64,000 nucleotides of DNA from Lineus longissimus (Eukaryota; Nemertea; Pilidiophora; Heteronemertea; Lineidae). The position numbers were made by a program, and so were the translations under genes. Positions 56,701 to 64,000 of this stretch are shown here, piece by piece. The stretch is from the NCBI RefSeq assembly GCF_910592395.1, contig NC_088323.1, positions 9,112,001-9,176,000 of the forward strand. The letters run 5' to 3'. Positions within the stretch are counted from its first letter, which is position 1. Each line of letters opens with the position of its first letter. The notes below the pieces were generated by a model. The model did no database searches. It saw only the letters and a list, made by a program, of their open reading frames with translations, and had not been told where the DNA came from.

Positions 56701-59700
56701 CGGCTCGCTTCAAACGATGAATATTTACGCAAGACTTACAAACTATTCTCCAATTTGTTAACTAATCTTGTTGCCTACTGCCCTAATCATTTCCAAATTC
56801 ATTTCTACCTGGATCGGGGGGGGGGGGGTTGGTTTCATTACATTTCATGTCATGCGATAGCAGTGGTACTGCCCACTTCCTAAAAGAGGACGATTTAGTT
56901 CCGTGCAAAAAAGGGATTTATTTCGGGTCAATCCCAAGAATAAGAGTATCATTAATCGATTAATCAGGCTAAGCCAGTGGTCCAGCCTTACTTAATAATG
57001 TGTGCAACTTCTTTTCTCGTATCAAGTAGTACTAGCAGCAGCGTGGTACTAGTGTTAGTTTCTCCGTGATATGAGCGACGGAATAGTATTGAATTCGTCA
57101 TGAAACGTAATGGCGGATACCGAATGAACTCGAATACTGAGCGGTATGCAAAAATGTCGGCTACATATGTGTAGTTTGCGAACAACTTAAGGAGTAAAAA
57201 CTATTTGCACCTTAAGAAAAAGAAAAAATTTCATTACCTTAGAAAATGGTTCATCATCTTAGAAAATCTTGACATGTGGGATGTTGATCAGATGATTTCA
57301 AATCAGACTTATTTGTGGGGAGTGGCACTTTAGTGATATAAGCGGCAATTTTGTTTCTTTCTTGTTCAGTGGGAAACGATTTTGCAGTATTAGTAGTAGG
57401 CATGTAAACATTTCGTATTCAGCAGATTCACTTGAGACTTCTATATTATTGCAGCAGATCCCTTGACATCTACATACTTATGTAGTATCGTAGTATCGTA
57501 TCAGTGCGAACGGGAGAAAATTACATTATAGATCCGTCGGAAAAACGCATGAACACTTGGTTCGTCTAACAAAGAAAATTAGACTACAAAGGAGAAATGC
57601 AAGCCTTGTTTTATCCATGTTCATTAAGACAACGGCTTTGTTTTTCTCATCTTTATACTGAAAAGTCGTGGGCGAAATCAACGGAGGCAGTATGATTGCG
57701 ACACCAAACGTTTCACGTTCAGCCAACGCAAAACCGAGCATGCGCCAATTTGGCTCCCGATTTGACAGCTGCACGCATCGGAGCAAACGACTCGCATTGT
57801 TGCCGTTTCCATATGAGGAGTGCGCGTCACACTCAATGCCAATATTTGGAAGTGAAGTGGGTATTTTGGGTCGTGTGCGGGACGTACGAAATTTCACTCG
57901 CGAGATGGCGAAGCGCACGTGTTTTCCTCTTGATGCACCATGATGGCTTTTAGAGTCCAATCACTCTAAACTTAAAACGCTTCAGGCAAAAATTGATAAT
58001 TGACAATTATTTTATTTACGTACATGTATTTGAAAAGATCCGCGATTGTCTCGTGCTTGGTGCGGCGTTGCTAAGTCATTAGCCCTGTGGTTATTTTTCC
58101 CAGTTAATTAGCATTTATGTTGAATTGACGTCTACGAATCTTTCTGCTTCGTTTTCATAGAAATTAGTTCCAGGGAATTGTTCAGCAAATCAAAGTTGTG
58201 TTTTCTTGCTGGAAGGTTTTCGCGTGGGTTGCAAGTGAGGAAACTCTACTAGAGAATCAGAAATGTCAGAAGACAAAGACACTTCAAGCCGGCAAACACC
58301 ATTATTGCTGGCGTTTTACTGCAGAGCCATCGGAGATAAGAAGAAATTTAGGTAGCAACTAGGTGTAGGCGTTGAAGATATCATAAAATTGCTGAATTCA
58401 TGAATGACTACGAGTTTCGCAAATGTGGTCATCCCAACTGATACCGAACTGGAGGTTTTGATTGTAACACCGAACACCGCGAGATTGGAGCTCAATTCGC
58501 CAAAATCGAGGCGGTAGCGGAAGTTTTGGCCGGGTGATGACTATCTTACCTCGCGGAGCAGTTACGTTAACGTCACTTCCAATCGCTATTATCGTTAACG
58601 AAAATTACTGAAAGAGATATCGCTTAGTTGAGCAAATGCTGGCGTCTCTCGCGACGCCTTGTGGTATTCAAACACTCATCTATGTCCTGTTCATCCGAAT
58701 CTCTCTCTTTTTTATATTCTTTCCTCACAAATTGCGAATTTGCTTTCTGATGCAACTAACATGGCATCACGGGAAAATAAAAGCCCTGATATAGTGTAGA
58801 TTTTTATGGTCTTAAAACTCATTGGGATACCATTTTCCTTTGTTACCTAATTCTTCCGTGGATACCCCAAAACCTTGGCCTGCAACCCACTCCTTTTCAG
58901 CCAGTAATGTGTCTGCTGGAACCAAGATATTCAAATGAAATTCCCCTGATTCCAACTGAGCGAATTTTACAACTACAGCACCATTCTCCGAGTTAAACCA
59001 AGTCAGAGCGAAGTTAGCTTTCCACTCCCGGTGTTATGTCAATGTACTTTTAATTTGTTACAACAGCATTATCACATAGTCATTATGACATATTTGGTCT
59101 TATCGCGGATTTATAGCTTGAGTAAGCTGGCGTAGTGGTTGCTTTATAACGGGGATGGTTTTATGGCCCTGTTTGATATAGTACTAAACCTCGCCCTTAT
59201 GTTACTGTTAGACCCTCACTACTTTATGCTCAGTGTAGCTGAATTTTCGTGGATACGTTAAGGTATACGACGGCCACAGCCAATCACGTGTTGTCCCACT
59301 CGTGTCAGAAATGACACATATTTTATGCAGGCCGTTTATGTCCGTACACAGGTGTACTGCGCGTAACGACTTTTTTATTCATATCATATGATATTATACT
59401 TTATACTTCTGATTTCATGGACAGTTCCATTCAATCATCATGAGACAAACAATTCTCATTACGGTCTTCATCGCATCCTGAAACAAGAATCGCTGATCGC
59501 CGCGACCTGCGACTTTCAAACCCAGCGATGGATAACAATGCGTCCAGAAGGAATGTGCCACAACTTGGATTTAAGGAACTTCTTCATACATGGTACTTGC
59601 CTTGCCTTCAAGTTTGCATATATATATATATTGATTCCTTACATGTAAACCTATAAAACTGCAGGATTAATCCAACAGGCGGCCGTGCGAATGTAGCGAG

Positions 59701-60766
59701 CTCGCCCTGGGTGTGGATCCAGGGATGGACGCCATCATTAACTAAATGGTCGTCGAGATGACTGCGGTGTGACCCACAACTGAAGGGCCACCACAAAATA
59801 ACCCCCTTCACTGTCGGCTTCTTTGGGGCAACACCCCGAGATTGTTGTAGAGCACATTATCAAAAGCCACAGGGCCCCTGGCTAATTTCTAATTCGCTAC
59901 GTATAAGAATTTCAAGTTTAATAATTGGTGACATCTATGTTTTGGGTGTTGTTGATGTGATTATGACAATGCCTCGAAATCTACCCCACCTTAGGCAGCG
60001 GGTGACCGTGTGTTCATCTCCAGCGCCAACAGTACATTATGGCAGAGGCTGGGGACTATCCCGAAGTATCTCAATTGTTGCGTGTTGTTAATGGCAAACA
60101 GCAATTTTCAAATGCCGCAGATGTAAAACAACGATTTCGGCTTGAAAGTGCATGTTACTCAAGGTATTTTGACCAAATGTATGCAAATCCAGTATGCGAA
60201 CAGGTCTAATGCTTCCTAGAGCACACGGCTGACACGACATGTTCTGCCGAAAGCAAAGCGTTACATGTAATGTACCTCAAAGCGAGTGTGTGACATCTTG
60301 ACTTTGCTCAGACAACGCGTGTGGAGGCTACGGAGGCAATACCACTGGAAGTTCAGTATGGTGTGTGACGACTGGTGCAAATTGGGCAAATTCTTCCAAC
60401 AGACGATTTATCAAAAATATGCTTAAATTTAAACTATCTATTATCTATGCATACGAACAGTTCTCACTAGTAAGAGTAAAATTTACCGTTCTCAATAGAA
60501 TTCCAAGCCGTCTGTTACAAACAACCAAAGGTGAAATCTAGTGTTAATTTCCCTTTACGAAAACTGACAGAAATTGATTAATATCTTATGGCAATCATTC
60601 GATAGGGGACTCATGCAGAAAAGGACAGAATAAATAAAACATACGTTTTATACATGTGTTGTTGCCTTATCTCCCAATGAGAAAAGACCAAATGTTGATT
60701 TTAACAGCTCGTTTCAATATCATTAACCGAATGAGATGCGAACATTTCGTTCTCATCTTTCATTAT
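53717..60766. other. 7 kb without a supported gene
   Basis: Only short frames on both strands, none recognised. 57660-57950 is CpG-rich compared with its surroundings and includes a GCGAGATGGCG word, so a promoter there is conceivable. G runs occur at 54072-54081 and 56816-56828. A frame at 59388-59648 begins with a signal-peptide-like MILYFILLISWTVPF but nothing supports it further. Confidence 0.4.
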
Positions 60767-60846
60767 TTTTTTTTATTTATTTATTTAAAACCTCCAAACA
60801 GGAGAACAATACAGTTGATACAGTTAAACAGATATATAAAAGCACA

Positions 60847-63666
60847 TTAAAAACCTCGCACCAAAAGTTTGACCAGCCCCCTCTCACGCGACCTCGGGGA
60901 GCAGTATCTGTCGTCAAGGAGGAGAGACCTAAGAGAGTCAACTACGCCATCCTCGCCGACAGAGGCCACGTCAACGGGGCAGAGCGAGCGGGGCCGGTCC
61001 GACAACGCAAGAATAACAGGCGACACATTTTGAGAAACATCGTGTAACAGTGTGCCAACAGTACAACCCCGCCCAGCTAAAAATTCAGCCAAAAGAGCAG
61101 CATTAGGAGCACTGGCCGGGGACCGGCGTTTAAAAATACGGTTAAAAAGTAAAAGCTTACTATTGAGGATCACAGTGGAGACAGGATTAACAGAAATGGC
61201 CTTAAGAAGCTTGCTATGGTGTGATCGCTTCGGTAAGCCGAGCACCCGTTTAAAATTATTATTCTGAAAACTGTTTAAAATAGACATATCGTGTTTATTC
61301 ATATGCACACTAGAACATCCAGAGATTGCAATAGGTAGAATAGCGGTTTTCCAAAAATACACCTTTGCGGCTGAGCATAGGCCGGGATAACTGAAACCTG
61401 CACTTAACAGACTGAAAGCTCTACGTTGAGCAGCAGAGACCCTCTGCTCTACATGAAATGATGATAACAGGCTTGTACAAAACTTAACACCAAGAATGTC
61501 TACCTCGTCATCTACAGAAATTACATTGCCATCCAAGTACCAAACTGGAGTCTTGGATAAGATCTCTTTTCCAAATATTATACAACGTGTCTTCTTAAAA
61601 CCAAAGACGAACCGCCACATTTTGGCGAATTTTGAACAAATGTCGATTAGACCCTGTAACCCTGGGGCACCTAAGGTCATCAGATTAACGTCATCAGCAT
61701 ATGCAAAATTATTAAATAGATACTGGGATACCCGCAGTCCAAGGCCAGAGTTGGAGAGTTCCTTAAGTAGATCATCAGTGAACATTATGAAAAGGAGAGG
61801 TGACAGTATACTACCCTGCCGTATACCTCGGGTAACTCTAAACTTAACACTGTGTTGACCGTTCCATACAACCAGCGCCCTCAGGCGGGAATACCATTCA
61901 TACAGAATTAGCCAGTAATTGAGCGGAATACGAGTTAATAACTTGAACATGAGACCATCATGCCAGATCCTGTCAAAGCATTTTTCCGCATCCAAGCTAC
62001 AGGCATAAACAGGACTTGAATTGGAATTGAAATAAGCTACAGTATCATGTAAGAAAGCACATGCCTGATCAGTGCCAGGGCCAGGCCTGAACCCAAACTG
62101 AGTTTCAGAGCAATTATCACAGTCATGTTTGATGAGACATTCCAGCAGTTTAGAATAGCAAGTGCTCACAGTTATTGGACGAATGGTCTTATTACACACA
62201 TTCTGGATGGCTACCATAGACGCTTTGCGGAATTGTTTCTCAGCATGTTTCCAACAAACGAACACGGCACCGTCTCTAGGCCTATCGTTCATCACCCACA
62301 GCCTTCACCAGAATGACTTGATATCGGGCAGATAGCTCAGGTCTGCAGACCAATGAGCCTTAGGACGAAATGCGCTAGTCGCACAGCATTTTGACTCTCG
62401 AGCTGCGGTGTGAATGCTATCGTTGAGGACTGCAAACATGCTATCAACGTACTGTTGCGCCGACTTTCTGTCCGGATGACTAGGAGCGCATACATTAACA
62501 AATTTTAGCTTGTCCTCAAGAATCGATCGCTATTTGAGACAATTGGATGGCACTTTCCAGTTACAGCGGCCCGTTTGGCCACTATGCTCACAGCGTTCAG
62601 GCGTTCCAGAATCATCAACGTGGACGTTAAAGGAAAACTGCAAGGGGAGATGATCACTCACATTCCCATCTTCCAGCGGCACGATCACGCAATCACAACT
62701 ATTGTATCTAGGCGTCAACACATGATCAATCCAGGTGTATACACCACGTTTAATACAAGAATACGTGTACTTTACTGACTGCGACGTTCCTATGTCACCT
62801 GCTGTGAGGTCATTCGAGGTGATGAAGTCATACAGTAGCTTTGACTGCCTGGAGAAGCCTCTGATTCTGTACCAGTGACGCGAAAGGGTGTCACCATGAG
62901 GCAACTGGGCGTTAAAGTCACCACATATTCGAATAGGAGAAATAGGACCATATTTATCCAGAAACGACTGCAGCCCGTCTAAACACTCAATAAACGGGGC
63001 TAGGCTAGCTCCGGGCCCCTCAAAATAGGGCATATAGGTGTTCACATTAGTCTGCCGTATACCAGCTCGGTTGTTCAGTGACACAGCGATAATTCTATCA
63101 TTGTCAACAGCAATATCTTGCCAGGAGAGATCTGGGAGTTTCTTGCATATCACAGCTACCCCACCATATGGGGGGCCAGAGTGATGCTGCACCACGTCCG
63201 TCATGCTTGATTTCGCAAACACCACATAGGATGATTGCTCAAAGCGCGAGTCCACCGTAGCAAGGGCATCCGGAATCGAAGACAGTTCACTGGGCGTTAG
63301 CCACGTTTCGCACAAACACATAACAGAGCAGTTCTGAAGCCTCTCGGCTATATAGGGTGCACTAGCTTTAAACCCGTGACAGTTAAAAATTTCACAAATA
63401 ACTTCTTCGGAATGCTTATCGTTCTCTCCACGGATTGTCGACCTGGGTATACCAGTGTCCGCGGTCGTAGTCACAGTCCTGGGTGTAGTAGGAATCATAT
63501 TCCCTACCCCAAGAGCCAGTGGACCGTGGATCGTATTCCCTGCACCATCCATCGTTTTCTCTCGGTGCACGTGAGTGGTCAACCCACCCAGAGTAACGCC
63601 TTGGGACCTTGTTCCGAGAGCCCCACGAACCAGAGGACCGTAACGTATTCCTCTTCTGCTTATCAC
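60847..63666 (-). pseudogene. LINE ORF2: AP endonuclease and reverse transcriptase
   Basis: One frame throughout. Endonuclease motifs: FNCHGFKAS, CLCETWLTP, YGGVAVICK, RICGDFNAQLP, YTWIDHVL and VSDHLPLQF. RT motifs: RPITVSTCYSKLLECL, TQFGFRPGPGTDQACAFLHD, CSLDAEKCFDRIWHDGLMFK, TRGIRQGSILSPLLF and the catalytic FAYADDVN, then the thumb and a C-terminal region to 60847. TAG at 62530-62532 and TGA at 62305-62307 interrupt it. Between AIQNVCNKTI and RPITVS the usual stretch before RT block 1 is missing, implying a further internal deletion. Confidence 0.9.
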
Positions 63667-64000
63667 GGGCGTGACCCCTCCCTGCAGCTTGGGACGCCTT
63701 GAGTAATCGGCGGGGGGCCCGAAAGGGCCGAATGATCATCCCAGCAGGCCATGAAGAATCGCTCACGATCTTGTTATATGATTCATTTGGAATGTCTAGT
63801 CTGAATGACCTGTAGTGTTCTTTATCGGCGAGCAGTTCGACACCACAGTTTTTCACCCTGATCTCGACAATGTGATCAGCGACATCCTGTATAGAATGCG
63901 CCGGGTTCACTCGACCAAGGTAGGCTGCTTTCGTCGGTGGCAGCGTAGGCTCCTTGGTAGCCCGTGGCCTCTTATTGGATTTATCAACCGCAGGTTTCAG
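63416..64000 (-). pseudogene. LINE ORF1, C-terminal part (RRM-like), partial
   Basis: Open from the window edge to 63416. An RRM-like domain begins AAYLGRVNPAHSIQDVADHI and continues LLADKEHYRSFRLDIP and WPAGMIIRPFRAP. A basic linker and a Gly/Tyr/Arg/Asp-rich tail (YDPRSTGSWGREYDSYY) follow. It overlaps ORF2 by about 250 bp in another frame, as in the other LINE. Nucleic-acid binding is expected from the family. This part shows no stop, but the parent element is dead and the 5' part lies outside the window. Confidence 0.75.

Larger units (their letters stand above)
60767..64000 (-). mobile_element. second non-LTR retrotransposon, 5' end outside the window
   Basis: Minus strand: ORF1 (from beyond 64000 to 63416), overlapping ORF2 (63666-60847), short 3' UTR and an AAATAAATAAATAAAAAAAA tail ending at about 60767. 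Same plan as the LINE at 15.75-19.3 kb. It is inactivated by stops and a deletion. Confidence 0.9.

Noticed and set aside
57526-57960. 144-codon minus-strand frame in a CpG-rich patch
   Set aside because: Low-complexity composition, equal-quality frames on the opposite strand, no family recognised.

Overview
The window looks like nuclear DNA of an animal, most plausibly a marine invertebrate. The signs are split genes with GT/AG introns, CR1/L2-like non-LTR retrotransposons, a Ty3/Gypsy-type LTR element, a Polinton/Maverick-like virus-like element, several cut-and-paste transposon relics, long poly-G runs and satellite DNA. There are no bacterial operons. I cannot name the species. Almost everything recognisable is mobile or repetitive; the only likely host gene is a tandemly duplicated minus-strand family. 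Layout: 1-813 has a doubtful THAP-like fragment. Segments I call X, Y and Z recur. X is at 813-993 plus 5658-10180, and at 37034-40738. Y is at 10847-11800, 22255-22880 and 43212-45140. Z is at 12755-20800 and 31495-36250. The order X-Y, Z-Y, Z-X-Y fits a tandem array of a unit over 10 kb with parts lost. Z carries, on the minus strand, a PAN/Apple-like exon followed by a long exon of unknown family (331 residues open in the right copy, broken in the left copy). Because the copies are homologous, one copy often shows the empty site of an insertion in another. This defines a 4.66 kb TTAA-flanked element with a five-exon gene (994-5653), a 956 bp element with 32 bp perfect terminal inverted repeats (TIRs) and a 10 bp target duplication (43475-44430), MITEs near 7.4 and 38.0 kb, and a foldback-like element (about 15157-19680) with a LINE nested inside it. 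Centre: 23173-31067 is a compact 7.9 kb Polinton-like element with both TIRs and a matching 6 bp target duplication. It encodes a zinc-finger protein, an rve integrase fragment, a packaging ATPase, a capsid-like protein, and several small membrane, coiled-coil and unknown proteins. Most genes carry stops or frameshifts, and no DNA polymerase B or protease is visible. Right half: a Gypsy-type relic (40739-43211) has lost most of its 5' LTR, the core of RT and integrase. An 81 bp satellite (46009-50490) is interrupted by a pogo/Tigger-like element. A minisatellite (51620-53035) is interrupted by a 947 bp TIR element. A largely gene-less 7 kb stretch follows, and the window ends inside a second LINE (60767-64000). 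The two LINEs share an architecture (RRM-like ORF1 overlapping the endonuclease-RT ORF2) and both are dead. The mobile genes do not form a working pathway here; the Polinton-like set would originally have served integration, DNA packaging and capsid building.
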